From Erwinia tracheiphila (GTDB taxonomy: Bacteria > Pseudomonadota > Gammaproteobacteria > Enterobacterales > Enterobacteriaceae): DNA of 64,000 nt. Where the stretch lies: the NCBI RefSeq assembly GCF_021365465.1, contig NZ_CP089932.1:2356001-2420000 (forward strand), in the 5' to 3' direction. Of the stretch, positions 30,511 through 40,136 are shown piece after piece. The notes under the pieces were generated by a model, which was given only the letters and a program-made list of their open reading frames with translations, was not told where the DNA came from and made no database searches. The translations under genes and the position numbers were made by a program. Every line of letters starts with the position of its first letter. Position 1 is the first letter of the stretch.

Positions 30511-32169
30511 ATGAAAAAACTGCATTTTCTGACCCAGTATCGGGTTTGTTGTTTTATCGCCTTTTACGTCGGAATTCTTTTAAATCTGCCGATCTTTTTT
30601 CGCCGTTTTCTCCAGTTACGCTACGATGCTGTACTGTCAACGGCCATTGAAGTGGTTGCCGCCTTTTCGCTGGTCCTTTTTATCACTCTCCTGGTCTCCT
30701 TAACTGGCCGCTTGCTATTTCGCGTTTTACTCACACTACTGGTGCTTATCTCCATAACGGCCAGTTATTACATGATTTTTTTCAATATTAATATCGGTTA
30801 CGGCATCATCGCTGCAGCGATGGCCACTGACAGCCTGGATTTATCAAAAGAGTCCGTTGGTTGGAATTTTACGCTTTGGTTCATCCTTGTCAGCCTGTTA
30901 CCGTTGCTGATGCTCTGGCTGACACCATTACCTGAGGCAGCCCTTCATCGCCGAAATCGTCTTGCATTTCTTTGCCGTGGTGGGGTGATGATTATGGCAG
31001 GACTCTGCTGCTGGCTGCCGCTGGAAGTGATGGGTAATCACCAGCAGGATCTTGATAAGCAGCATAACCGGATGATGGCCAGCTATGGCGGCGTGGTTGC
31101 CGGAAGTTATTCTCCGTCAAACTGGCTCTCCGGCATGGGTCTCCTTGCTTACAGTAACTGGAGTCAGGCCGAAGACAACCGGCATCTTTTTGACCCCGCA
31201 GCTCATTTTACCTATACCCCACCGAAAGATGTTAACGATCTTTACGTCGTTTTCGTGATTGGTGAAAGCGCACGACGCGACCATATGGGCGTTTACGGGT
31301 ACAGTCGCGATAATACGCCTTACCTTGATAAAGAACCGCATCTTGCAGCACTGCAGGGGTACTCCTGCGATACTTCCACCAAGCTGTCATTACGCTGTAT
31401 GTTTGTTCGTGAAGGCGGTGCCTCCGAAGCGCCTGAGCGTACACTGAAAGAGATGAATGTTTTCTCGGTGATGAAAAAAAAGGGCTTCTCTTCTGAGCTG
31501 TTTTCCATGCAGAGCGAGGCCTGGTTTTACAACAAAGTGATGGCCGATGACTACGCGCTGCGTGAAACCATTCAGTCTGAGAAGCGCAACGTGGGTAAAC
31601 CCATTGACGATATGGCGCTGGTCAGCGAACTGAAGGACTCGTTGGACCGCCATCCGCAGGGAAAACATCTGGTCGTGCTGCATACCAAAGGTTCGCATTA
31701 CCTGTATACCGAACGCTATCCGCGTGAATTTGCCCGTTATCAGCCTGAGTGCAAAGGTATTGACAACAGCTGTTCAGCCGAGGAGATGATTAACGCCTAC
31801 GATAACAGCCTGCTTTACACTGATTATATGCTTGAGCAAGTGTTTAATCAGCTCAGAGATCGTAATGCCATTGTATTTTATGCCTCCGATCATGGCGAAT
31901 CAATCTCAGAAAACACGCATTTTCACGGTACGCCGCGCAATCAGGCACCCGTCGAACAAAGATCGATACCAATTATGGTGTGGGCCTCGGATAAATTTTT
32001 GCAGCAGCCAGAGAACGCGGCGGCATTCAACCAGCTGCAAACCCTGGCAAAGAATAAAACGCCGGTATTCCATGAAAAGTTGTTTGACAGCATCCTGGGC
32101 TGTAGCGGTTTTACCTCACCTGATGGCGGCATAAATCCGCTGCGTAGCTGGTGTCACGTTAGCAAATAA
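30511..32169 (+). CDS. eptB: EptB-like Kdo(2)-lipid A phosphoethanolamine transferase
   Basis: This inner-membrane enzyme of 552 residues adds phosphoethanolamine to LPS in the periplasm. I start it at 30511 (MKKLHFLTQYRVCCFIAFYV), which aligns with E. coli EptB. Five membrane helices occupy residues ~10-190. The alkaline-phosphatase-like domain follows: FVIGESARRDHMGVYGY near 250, the nucleophile threonine in GYSCDTSTKLSLRCMFVREG, and metal ligands in FYASDHGESISENTHFHGTP. It resembles EptB more closely than EptA. Intact; it may add polymyxin or divalent-cation tolerance. Confidence 0.9.
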   Translation: MKKLHFLTQYRVCCFIAFYVGILLNLPIFFRRFLQLRYDAVLSTAIEVVAAFSLVLFITLLVSLTGRLLFRVLLTLLVLISITASYYMIFFNINIGYGIIAAAMATDSLDLSKESVGWNFTLWFILVSLLPLLMLWLTPLPEAALHRRNRLAFLCRGGVMIMAGLCCWLPLEVMGNHQQDLDKQHNRMMASYGGVVAGSYSPSNWLSGMGLLAYSNWSQAEDNRHLFDPAAHFTYTPPKDVNDLYVVFVIGESARRDHMGVYGYSRDNTPYLDKEPHLAALQGYSCDTSTKLSLRCMFVREGGASEAPERTLKEMNVFSVMKKKGFSSELFSMQSEAWFYNKVMADDYALRETIQSEKRNVGKPIDDMALVSELKDSLDRHPQGKHLVVLHTKGSHYLYTERYPREFARYQPECKGIDNSCSAEEMINAYDNSLLYTDYMLEQVFNQLRDRNAIVFYASDHGESISENTHFHGTPRNQAPVEQRSIPIMVWASDKFLQQPENAAAFNQLQTLAKNKTPVFHEKLFDSILGCSGFTSPDGGINPLRSWCHVSK

Positions 32170-32352
32170 AAACGGCGGGTACGTTACAGCAAGCTGGCGG
32201 ATTTCACCGTGCGCAAGAGGCGATCATCATGGGTGAACAGAGAGCAAAACAGGCTGACTTGAGGCATTAAGCGACTGTCATCTTTGCCTCCGTCGTGACA
32301 AGCAGGTATTCTGTTTGCCGAATTTACCAAGACAGCTTCCATTGAGGTCGAG

Positions 32353-33549
32353 ATGATTATTAAACCACGCATCCGTGGCTTTATCTGTGTTACTGCCCAT
32401 CCGGCGGGTTGCAAAGCCAATGTTGAGAAACAAATCGATTACGTTGCCCGCCACGGTCAGATTAGCGGTGGTCCGAAAAAAGTTCTGGTGATTGGCGCTT
32501 CAACTGGTTATGGCCTTGCGGCGCGTATTTCTGCCGCGTTTGGCTGTGACGCCGCTACTCTGGGTGTGTTTTTCGAGCGCCCTGGCGAAGAAAGCAAGCC
32601 GGCAACCGCTGGCTGGTATAATTCTGCTGCATTTGAAGCCGCGGCGCGGGCAAAAGGTCTGTATGCGACCAGTATCAATGGTGATGCCTACTCCAATGAA
32701 GTCAAAGAAAAGACCATTGAGCTGATTAAACAAGATCTGGGACAGGTCGACCTGGTCGTATACAGCCTGGCGGCCCCGCGACGCATCCATCCTGTCACGG
32801 GTGAAGTGTTCAATTCTACCCTTAAGCCAGTAGGCAAAACGTTGGTTACCCGCGGCTTAAACACCGATAAAGAAACCATTACCGACATCACGCTTGAGCC
32901 TGCTTCAGAAGAAGAGATTGCGGGTACAGTGGCGGTAATGGGCGGCGAAGACTGGCAGATGTGGATTGATGCCCTTAAATCAGCGGGTGTGCTGGTCGAC
33001 GGTGCAAAAACCACCGCCTTTACCTACTTGGGTGAGCAGATTACCCATGATATTTATTGGAACGGTTCGATTGGCGAGGCCAAGAAAGACCTCGATAAGC
33101 GCGTACTGAGCATTCGTGAGTCGCTGGCGGAAATCGCTGGCGATGCCCGTGTGTCGGTACTGAAAGCGGTGGTGACCCAAGCTAGCTCCGCTATCCCGGT
33201 CATGCCACTTTATCTGTCACTGCTTTTCAAAGTAATGAAAGAAAAAGGCACTCACGAAGGCTGTATTGAACAGGTCTATGGCCTGTTCAAAGACAGTTTA
33301 TATGGTGCTTCGCCGATCGTCGATGACGTTGGTCGCCTGCGTGCTGATTACAAAGAGCTTGAGCCAGAGGTTCAGGACGAAGTCGTGCGGTTGTGGCCGA
33401 CCGTCACCAACGAAAATCTCAATGAGCTGACCGATTTCGCAGGTTATAAAAAAGAGTTCATGCATCTGTTTGGCTTCGGCCTTGAGGGGGTTGATTACGA
33501 CGCAGACGTCAATGCAGATGTGAAGATCAACAATCTGGTCCAGATGTAA
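32353..33549 (+). CDS. fabV: FabV, trans-2-enoyl-ACP/CoA reductase
   Basis: This 398-residue NADH-dependent reductase catalyses the last step of the fatty-acid elongation cycle and is naturally insensitive to triclosan. The dinucleotide-binding region [20 protein letters not shown] starts near residue 50, and the catalytic Y-(8)-K lies in [13 protein letters not shown] near 235-245. The C-terminus ([20 protein letters not shown]) is also typical. GAGGTCGAG before the ATG may act as ribosome-binding site. Whether the genome also has fabI cannot be seen here. Confidence 0.95.
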   Translation: MIIKPRIRGFICVTAHPAGCKANVEKQIDYVARHGQISGGPKKVLVIGASTGYGLAARISAAFGCDAATLGVFFERPGEESKPATAGWYNSAAFEAAARAKGLYATSINGDAYSNEVKEKTIELIKQDLGQVDLVVYSLAAPRRIHPVTGEVFNSTLKPVGKTLVTRGLNTDKETITDITLEPASEEEIAGTVAVMGGEDWQMWIDALKSAGVLVDGAKTTAFTYLGEQITHDIYWNGSIGEAKKDLDKRVLSIRESLAEIAGDARVSVLKAVVTQASSAIPVMPLYLSLLFKVMKEKGTHEGCIEQVYGLFKDSLYGASPIVDDVGRLRADYKELEPEVQDEVVRLWPTVTNENLNELTDFAGYKKEFMHLFGFGLEGVDYDADVNADVKINNLVQM

Positions 33550-33639
33550 TCTTTATCGCTTTCGTGAATAAATGGACGACGGCCAGCTGTTCGTCACCTG
33601 CAAACGACAGGCACCGCACGATGACGAACAGTTTTTATC

Positions 33640-34113
33640 TGTATTAGTCGCGACGTGATCTGATACCGGACCCTGAAAGATTGAGAGTTACCGGTTTTGA
33701 TATGGGTGTCGAATCCTTATACAAAACACAAGGTTACTCTCATGCTTCATACTCACAATCCCATCATCAAACACAAAGCCGGCCTGCTCAATCTGGCCGA
33801 AGAACCCGGTAACGTCTCAACAGCCTGCAAGAGCATGGGCGTGTCACGTGACACCTTATACCGCTACCAGGAGCTGGCTGAAGAAGGTGGCATTGACGCG
33901 CTGGTTGATCAAAACCGTCGGGGCACAACCTGAAAAACTGCCCCGACGAAACCACTAAACGGGCGGTTGTTGAGTACGCCGTTGAGTTCCCGGCCCCCGG
34001 TCAGCACCGGACCAGTGATGAGCTGCGTAAAAAAGGCGTGTTTATCTCCGGCAGCGCTGTGCGTGCCATCTGGCAACGACATGACCTGGAGAACTTCCGT
34101 AACCGCATGAAGG
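33640..34113 (+). mobile_element. IS481-family element, truncated copy 2
   Basis: The left end TGTATTAGTCGCGACGTGAT is kept, and the transposase starts at 33741 (MLHTHNPIIKHKAGLLNLAE). A frameshift near 33925 breaks it, and homology stops near 34113 after ENFRNRMKG. The catalytic core is missing. Confidence 0.88.
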
Positions 34114-34469
34114 GGATCGCCCACCTGCAACGCTTTTACCACCACGATATATCTTTGCTTTCGCCACATCATGCAGTTGCGTTTTGATTATGTATCCATA
34201 CGTTGATTGAAATTTTGTACCGTCATTTTTGGGGTTAATCTTTTATGAATACTGGCAGGGCGATTTAAAATAAGATCAGGTCCATTTGTGAATAGTAATA
34301 ATAACTTCATCCTTATGCAGGTTATTGTTAATTCTGATAAACAGGAGATGAAGCATCTTTTGGGGCCAGGAGAATGAAAAAATCAACACGGCTATTTGCA
34401 CAGCAGCTGACCCATGCCATTTACTGCCTGCCATACTTTGCCCTCAGATATTACCATGATGCATTATAA
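34114..34469. other. Stretch without genes between IS remnants
   Basis: About 355 bases between the truncated IS481 copy and IS1 hold no supported gene. Confidence 0.4.
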
Positions 34470-34522
34470 GGTCGTGACGCAGACTTGCTGATTACGTATG
34501 CTTTGCGCTTTGGATGTAACAT

Positions 34523-34798
34523 ATGGCTAAAGTTGATGTCGTCTGCCCTCAGTGCAATGAAACTCATGCTGTACGATGTAACGGACATTCAGCATCCGGC
34601 GCCCAACGTTACATCTGCAAGCATTGTTCAAAGACCTTTCTGCTCAACTTTAGCTACTCCGGTGCCAAACCAGACACACACCAGACCATTGTTAATATGG
34701 CCATGAATGATTCCGGATGTCGCGATACCGCACGGGTTCTCGGCATCAGCCTCAATACGGTTCTGCGGCACGTAAAAAAATTTCGCCAAAGCAGGTAG
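34523..34798 (+). CDS. insA: IS1 InsA, copy 2
   Basis: This 91-residue InsA has the CPQCNETH and CKHCSKTF zinc-finger pairs and a helix-turn-helix. It differs from copy 1 at a few residues. The A7 slippery run for -1 frameshifting into insB is conserved. Confidence 0.92.
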   Translation: MAKVDVVCPQCNETHAVRCNGHSASGAQRYICKHCSKTFLLNFSYSGAKPDTHQTIVNMAMNDSGCRDTARVLGISLNTVLRHVKKFRQSR

Positions 34799-35220
34799 CT
34801 GAGAATATCGACCCCGAAACGGAGGTTGTTATCTGCTGTGAAGCCGGTGAACAATGGTCTTACGTGCGGTGTAAAAGCAATCCCCGGTGGTTGTTCTATG
34901 CTTATGACCGTATCCGCAAACGTGCTCTGGCCCACGTCTTCGGCCCGAGAAATGCCCCGACCCTGCGACGATTGCTGGCCCTGTTAAGCAAATTTAACCT
35001 TGCCTTTTATATGACAGATGCCTGGCCGGTTTATAAAGTTCTGTTAAGTGCAACAGGCCACGTGGTGAGCAAGAAATATACCCAACGGACAGAACGGCAT
35101 AATCTTAATCTTCGCACACATATCAAACGACTGACCCGCAGAACAATTTGCTTTTCGAAGTCAGAGGAAATGCACGATAAGATCATCGGTTGGTATCTTA
35201 CTCTTCATCATTATCAATAA
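34717..35220 (+). CDS. insB: IS1 InsB, copy 2
   Basis: This 167-residue catalytic part of the IS1 transposase is intact and almost identical to the copy at 16725-17228. It is reached by frameshift from insA. Confidence 0.92.
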   Translation: MSRYRTGSRHQPQYGSAARKKISPKQVAENIDPETEVVICCEAGEQWSYVRCKSNPRWLFYAYDRIRKRALAHVFGPRNAPTLRRLLALLSKFNLAFYMTDAWPVYKVLLSATGHVVSKKYTQRTERHNLNLRTHIKRLTRRTICFSKSEEMHDKIIGWYLTLHHYQ

Positions 35221-35235
35221 ATTTGCGTCACGACC

Positions 35236-35748
35236 CATTATACGATAACGCCTTTTGGGACAGAGTCTTAATTTTTCTTGTGGTGGTGTTTATATCTTTA
35301 AAAATATTTTGCACATGGAAATGAAACAAAATATTTCCTATCTTGATTGGTTTTTTCATATTAAGGGTTTGCTTTTATAATTAATTATGGCATGCATGTT
35401 CTTGCAGAAAAAAACTATCACCAAGTTTCTTTTTTCTGATTATGTTGTTTTTTACTCCTGATACAAACCACTCATTATTATAATTCTGTGCCATGTATTA
35501 ATACGGTGTTTTCCTGTTGATAAAATTAACAAATAAAAAAGATGAAAAAATATAATTTTTCCCTGATTTTTAATTCCCCTGAACTATGATTTGAACTAAC
35601 ATTATGCTTTCACACGCGCAGCTGTACATCTTCGGGCAAGGATTAATAATATATCCTCACAGTCAATAAGGAAGCAGGCTGTCCGGTGAGTTACATTATT
35701 CAACTTTATTGTGCTCATCATTATTAACTTAATCAACATGAGGTGTTC
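35236..35748. other. AT-rich upstream region of the carbonic anhydrase gene
   Basis: About 510 bases contain no supported coding frame. They are very AT-rich, with several T-tracts, a composition often bound by H-NS. The carbonic anhydrase promoter should be here but is not identified. Confidence 0.4.
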
Positions 35749-36445
35749 ATGGAGTCTGAAAGAAGACTCTTCATTAAGAAAGCCACGCTTTTTTCAACAG
35801 TCATTGCCACCAGTTTGCTCACGGGGCTTCCTTTTTCTGCAGAGGCGAGGTCTGAACTGTTCAGTAAACAAGAGCGCGATGAGCTTTCTCCTGCCGAAGT
35901 GATTGAAATGATTAAAAGCGGTAATGATCGTTTCCGGAAATGTGAAAAGCCTGAACATGACTTTCTCTCTCAGACTCAGAAGCGAATCAGTACCGGCGGC
36001 CAGTATCCCGTTGCAGTGATCCTGGGCTGCATTGATTCCAGAACGCCCGCTGAAACAGCTCATCGATACGGGCATCGGTGAGCTGTTTAACTGCCGCCTG
36101 GCCGGGAATATTGAGAATGATGATATCATGGGAAGTCCGGAATTTTCCTGTTCGCTTTCTGGCGCTAAATTGGTGATGGGGCATACTAAATGTGGTGCCA
36201 TCAAAGGTGCTGCCTCGGATGCAAAATTAGGTAATCTGACTTCCCTGTTAGAAAAAATAAAACCAGCAATTGAAAAAACAAACTTTTCTGGTGAGAAAGA
36301 TGTCAATGGCTATAAATATATCGATGCCGTTGCCCGGACCAATGTGCAACTGACAATGGATAATATCAGAAATAAAAACGCGATTCTGAATAAACTTGAA
36401 AAAGATGGAAAAGTTAAAATAGTCGGCACAATGTATCACCTTTAG
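35749..36445 (+). pseudogene. Beta-carbonic anhydrase with Tat-type leader, frameshifted
   Basis: From 35749 (GAGG five bases upstream) the product starts MESERRLFIKKATLFSTVIA, a twin-arginine-type export signal (RRxFIK) followed by a hydrophobic core. The mature part has beta-class zinc-site motifs: GCIDSRTP (cysteine and the Asp-Arg pair) and MGHTKCGAIKGA (histidine and cysteine). One extra A in the AAA at about 36055 breaks the frame between SRTPAE and QLIDTGIGELFNCRLAGNI. Removing it gives a complete protein of about 231 residues. It interconverts CO2 and bicarbonate in the periplasm. A sequencing error or slippage could also explain the single-base change. Confidence 0.85.
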
Positions 36446-36627
36446 GGTGGCCGACTGGAATTTCTTTAGTGGCCGGCATAAGCGGACGCTAGAGAGCAAT
36501 CGCTAGCAGGTAGTTAAATCAAACCTGCCATTCCCTGTCAACCCCATATCTGAGGCGAGTTATTTGTATGTAGCGACACATCGTTAATAACGTGGTAAAG
36601 GGAATGACTTCGTTATTATCTGCACCA

Positions 36628-36660
36628 TCGCCGACCCCTTTCCGGGTCGGCGATTTATTT
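36628..36660 (+). terminator. Strong hairpin terminator
   Basis: TCGCCGACCC pairs perfectly with GGGTCGGCGA across a six-base loop and is followed by TTTATTTTAT. It lies between the convergent carbonic anhydrase and LysR genes and would end the former. Confidence 0.85.
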
Positions 36661-36683
36661 TATATTCTTCTGAGAGGATTAAT

Positions 36684-37524
36684 TCATCTTGACACGTCGC
36701 TTTCAAGCAAGTTTATCATTGCCTGTAAATTGGCCGACGCGTAACCCTTACGCCATACCAGCCAGATAGAAATCTTTCCCATTTGTTCAGCGACGGGCCA
36801 TGCCTGAACGCTGTCTCTGCCGGGCATACTTAGCGGGATCATCGCCAATCCAGCTCCGGCGCTGACGCAGGCAACAATGCCGTTCGAATATTTTGCCCGG
36901 TGCCGAACCGACCCGTGCGAACCAGTTCTCGAACAACCTCCGATAAGAGCAATTGGCCCGGAAAGCGTACACTGTCGCACCTGAAATCACTTTTGCACTG
37001 GTGACCGGCTGATGGCTAAGTGCGGAGATAATGACCATTTCCTCAGGGAAAACCGACACGCCTTCCAGCCGCGGGGGCTTAGGCGGCCCGTCAATAAAGA
37101 TCGCACTATAAGAACCGGCCAACAATCCGTCTATCATATCCCCTGATGGTCCGGTGGACAGGTCCAGCTCCACGTCCGACCATGTCTGATGATAGCGGGT
37201 GATCAGTGGCGGCAGATGGACAGCTGCGGCGCTTTCAATCGCACCAAGTGTGAAGATCCCCGCCGGTTGCTGGTCAGAAACACGCTGCCGTGCCTCTTCG
37301 GTAAGCACCAGAATACGGCAGGCATAATCCAGAAGGGTTTTTCCGGCATCAGTAATGTGTAGTCGAAGTTTCTCGCGGGTAAACAGCTTGGTGTCCAACT
37401 CTTCCTCAAGCTGACGAAGCCGGGTAGAAATATTCGATGGCACACGGTGAAGCCGCTCTGCCGCCGCCGTAACGCTACCCTGTTCGGCGATAACGCGGAA
37501 AATTTCAAGCTGAGTCAAGTCCAT
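36684..37524 (-). pseudogene. PtrR/YneJ-like LysR regulator, broken
   Basis: The start at 37524 gives MDLTQLEIFRVIAEQGSVTA. The helix-turn-helix (AAAERLHRVPSNISTRLRQL) and effector-domain segments IFTLGAIESAAAVHLPPLIT and YAFRANCSYRRLFENWFAR resemble YneJ (PtrR), which controls putrescine-related genes in E. coli. Near 36880 the frame is lost after GKIFE by what looks like a deletion of a dozen or so bases, and resumes as GIVACVSAGAGLAMIPLSM to the stop at 36684. The truncated product may still bind DNA, but sensing is likely lost. Confidence 0.8.
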
Positions 37525-37537
37525 AGTTATTCTCATT

Positions 37538-37972
37538 TTGAGCAGATCATTTTCATTATTATTGGACGAGTGCTATGCCTGGCTTGACCTTGTGGCCGAG
37601 AAGTACGGCAGAACGCGCGGCGGTGCTCAGCAGATCACCATCCGCGTGCAGGAAACCCTGACGTTCGGGCCAGAGCTGCAGATTGCCAAAGACCTGATTG
37701 ACGAGTGTGCCACCGAGTGGTCGGAAGGCGCGAACGCCAACCAGCGGGCCATCATTAGCGATGCTTTCCAGGTGGACAAAGAGGGGCAGCTCAATACCGG
37801 GCGAATCCTGTCCCTGCGCCGCGTCAAGATTCAGGATGAGTGCTGGAACCGGGCAATGGAGGCCATATCGGAATCACTGCAGGTGGCAATGTCCAAAACC
37901 TATATTAATTTCCGGGAGAAAGATAAACACGGAAAGCTGATTAATATTCCGTTAGATATCGCTGCCATTTAA
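37538..37972 (+). CDS. DUF3164 family Mu-like phage protein, N-terminally truncated
   Basis: About 140 residues match the C-terminal part of DUF3164 proteins of Mu-like phages: LDLVAEKYGRTRGGAQQITI, QETLTFGPELQIAKDLIDEC, NTGRILSLRRVKIQDECWNR and TYINFREKDKHGKLINIPLD. The true beginning, usually ~50 residues more, is lost at the junction near 37540, so no real start codon exists (TTG at 37538 is only the frame opening). The function is unknown. Confidence 0.75.
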   Translation: MSRSFSLLLDECYAWLDLVAEKYGRTRGGAQQITIRVQETLTFGPELQIAKDLIDECATEWSEGANANQRAIISDAFQVDKEGQLNTGRILSLRRVKIQDECWNRAMEAISESLQVAMSKTYINFREKDKHGKLINIPLDIAAI

Positions 37973-38049
37973 TTTTATATCAATTTCTTTTTATTTCGGC
38001 GTCAGCGCCGTGGGCTTCCGCACGCCGAAAACAGTATTGAGGAATAATT

Positions 38050-38238
38050 ATGCCCATCAAATGTATTAACTGCCAGAAAGGTATCACCACTCTGAAGTTC
38101 AGCGACGCCAGCGTCATTAACTCTGGCAAATACCATGTGCCAGCCGTTCTCATCACGCTGGTATGCCCGCACTGCAGCCAGCACTACTACACGGAAGTCC
38201 CTGCCATTGAGTTCATCCCCTGCGAGGCAAAACAATGA
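38050..38238 (+). CDS. Small phage protein with two CxxC motifs
   Basis: This 62-residue protein starts MPIKCINCQKGITTLKFSDA and ends near VCPHCSQHYYTEVP; the CINC and CPHC pairs suggest a zinc ribbon. GAGGAATA precedes the start. Its stop overlaps the next start. The family is not recognised, but the genes around it are Mu-like. Confidence 0.65.
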   Translation: MPIKCINCQKGITTLKFSDASVINSGKYHVPAVLITLVCPHCSQHYYTEVPAIEFIPCEAKQ

Positions 38239-38498
38239 AAGGCATGAAATTATATAACCGTTCGACGATCTACAATCTGGTCCTGAAAACCTTTGGCCCT
38301 GAAGTACAGGCGCTGAAACTGATGGAGGAAGCCGCCCGCAACATGAACGGACTGGGCAATGAAGTTGATCTGGCTGGTGAGCTGGCTGATGTTGAAATCA
38401 TGATTGAACAGTTCCGCCTCAACGGGATGGGCCTGATGATTGACTTTCATAAGCAGAAAAAGCTGGAACGTCTGGGGGTGACTTATGTCGCAGGATAA
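38235..38498 (+). CDS. MazG-like small phage protein
   Basis: This 87-residue protein contains the helix pattern NEVDLAGELADVEIMIEQFR followed by FHKQKKLERL, which resembles the ExxE...EExxD arrangement of MazG-like nucleotide pyrophosphohydrolases seen in phages. It overlaps the genes on both sides, as in a compact phage operon. Enzymatic function is inferred only. Confidence 0.55.
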   Translation: MKGMKLYNRSTIYNLVLKTFGPEVQALKLMEEAARNMNGLGNEVDLAGELADVEIMIEQFRLNGMGLMIDFHKQKKLERLGVTYVAG

Positions 38499-39138
38499 TG
38501 AAAAGCTGCTAGAAAAGTTAAAAAAGCTGCTGGCGCTGGCCCTGCAACGCGCCCAGAAACTGATGCAGGCCTATAACATCACCCAGGCTGACCTCGCACT
38601 CAGTGATATTGATGAAAGCGTCAGTAACTACTGGGCTGCAGGTAGCGTTAATCCGCCGTGTTACATGCTGGGTCTGCTGGATATTATCCAGGTGACATTT
38701 GGCGTTAAGTCTATTATTCACTCCGGCTTTAAACCCAGCGTTGGTTTTTACGGTAATAAAGACCGGATTGAACTGGCCTCATATACATGGGAAGTACTGG
38801 CCAGATAATTAATCGTGGCCCGTAAAAACTATATCCGCCAGCAGAATAAAAGAATTAAAAGCACGACCAGGACCAGCCGTGGTGACAAATTTGCCGAAGG
38901 CTGGGTGCTGGCTGTGCGCAGTGAGATTCATTTATTTGCTATGTCCCGCGAAGAACGGGAGCTGGCAAGCCTCTGGCTTGAACAAAAATACCCTGACTCA
39001 GGCACAACAACGGGCCGTGGAGCCGGGAAATCACTTGACGCAGGCATGTCCCGCTACATCGGTTACAGGGAAGGGGAAAACGTCCGCCTGCATCAGCCCG
39101 TCGGCGGGCAGGAACAGCGGAAGCTGGGGAGTGGCTGA
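38485..39138 (+). pseudogene. DUF2786/DUF7168 phage protein with nonsense codon
   Basis: The N-terminal frame MSQDNEKLLEKLKKLLALAL lacks about ten residues of the usual DUF2786 motif before QRAQKLMQAYNI, indicating a small deletion. At 38806 a TAA stops the frame after WEVLAR, yet the same frame continues LIVARKNYIRQQNKRIKSTT through FAEGWVLAVRSEIHLFA to 39138. CAA to TAA would explain it. It is split into two pieces and probably dead. Confidence 0.75.
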
Positions 39139-39310
39139 ATCTATTGTATGTGCCCTGTTCTGGTATGGTCTCGTGGGGTGGTGTACTGCTGAACTGCACC
39201 GCCGTTCAGAGTTTTACTCACATTACAGCGGTGCCGGACACTGGATCAGTTGGGCCGTTATGTTCCTGTGCTGGCCTGTCGCGCGTCGATTATATCGTTG
39301 GCGCAGGTAA
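39131..39310 (+). CDS. Small two-helix membrane protein (phage)
   Basis: A GTG start at 39131 preceded by GGGGA opens 59 codons (MAESIVCALFWYGLVGWCTA to the basic end ARRLYRWRR). Two hydrophobic segments (residues ~4-20 and ~38-53) suggest a membrane protein. It overlaps the end of the previous gene and lies just before gemA. Function unknown; Mu-like phages often carry small membrane proteins here. Confidence 0.5.
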   Translation: MAESIVCALFWYGLVGWCTAELHRRSEFYSHYSGAGHWISWAVMFLCWPVARRLYRWRR

Positions 39311-39321
39311 ACGGAGTGGCG

Positions 39322-39750
39322 ATGATGACTAAACAGCGTCTTATTCAACTTATTCATATTGCCCGCAGCGATCTCCAGATGGATGAGGACACCTACCGCC
39401 AGATGCTACAGGGTCTGACCGGCAAAGCCTCAACTAAAGGGATGGATACCCCACAGCTAAACCGCGCGCGGGAATCCATGAAAAAGAAAGGCTTTCGCAT
39501 TACGCCTGCCGGGAAAGCCAGGTCCAGCTTACCGCTGGATAGCTATCCGCAGTCAAAGAAAATCCGTGCACTATGGCTTGAAATGGCTGCGGCAGGCGTC
39601 GTCCGTGACTGTTCAGAGCAGGCGCTGGCACTGTGGGTTAAACGGGAAACGGGCATCAGCGCGTTACGCTGGCTTAGCAATGAGCAGGGAAGTAGCGTTA
39701 TTGAGAAACTGAAGAAGTGGCAGCGCAGAGTTGCGGGAGTGAAACAATGA
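39322..39750 (+). CDS. gemA: GemA-like protein (Mu gp16 family)
   Basis: This 142-residue protein matches the DUF1018/GemA family of Mu-like phages: MMTKQRLIQLIHIARSDLQM, DEDTYRQMLQGLTGKAS, and RALWLEMAAAGVVRD. In Mu, GemA (E16) affects host gene expression and DNA topology. ATG at 39322 or 39325; GGAG lies upstream. Its TGA overlaps the mor start (ATGA). Confidence 0.82.
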   Translation: MMTKQRLIQLIHIARSDLQMDEDTYRQMLQGLTGKASTKGMDTPQLNRARESMKKKGFRITPAGKARSSLPLDSYPQSKKIRALWLEMAAAGVVRDCSEQALALWVKRETGISALRWLSNEQGSSVIEKLKKWQRRVAGVKQ

Positions 39751-40136
39751 GCGACCTGAATCAGTTTCGTAGTAAAGGGCCGGAACTGTTGGTGGAACTG
39801 GCACAGCACACTTCTGAGACCGTCCGCGAGATTATTGATATCGAACCCGCAGTTGCCGACCAGATTGGTCAGGCTGTCGCGAACCGCATGATGCAGGTCT
39901 GGGGTGGGCAGAACGTCTATTTCCCGATGGGGATGGTCTGGAAGGTCAGCCAGTGCGACCGGGAAATCTTCCACGAGTTTGACGGGCGTAACCATCACGA
40001 ACTAGCCCGCAAATTTGGTGTTTCGCTGCATTGGGTCTACAGCATCGTTAAACGGGTCAGAAAAAAAGAACTGGATCGGATGCAGGGTAAGCTGTTTGAT
40101 GGTGAACCCAATGCAGATACGGGGAAAAAGGAGTAA
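39747..40136 (+). CDS. mor: Mor, middle-operon transcription activator
   Basis: This 129-residue protein matches the Mor/C activator family: SETVREIIDIEPAVADQIGQ, GGQNVYFPMG, and a C-terminal helix-turn-helix (HHELARKFGVSLHWVYSIVK). In Mu, Mor turns on the middle promoter. Here all downstream phage genes are replaced by IS elements, so the target promoter is gone. Start at 39747 overlaps the gemA stop. Confidence 0.85.
   Translation: MSDLNQFRSKGPELLVELAQHTSETVREIIDIEPAVADQIGQAVANRMMQVWGGQNVYFPMGMVWKVSQCDREIFHEFDGRNHHELARKFGVSLHWVYSIVKRVRKKELDRMQGKLFDGEPNADTGKKE

Larger units (their letters stand above)
34470..35235 (+). mobile_element. IS1 element, copy 2
   Basis: This copy is 766 bp, nearly identical to the one at 16478-17243, and both genes are intact. 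It is flanked by CATTATAA on the left and CATTATAC on the right, an 8-bp duplication with one mismatch. The few differences from copy 1 (for example at the InsA segment NDSGCRDT versus NGYGCRDT) indicate recent spread. Confidence 0.95.
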
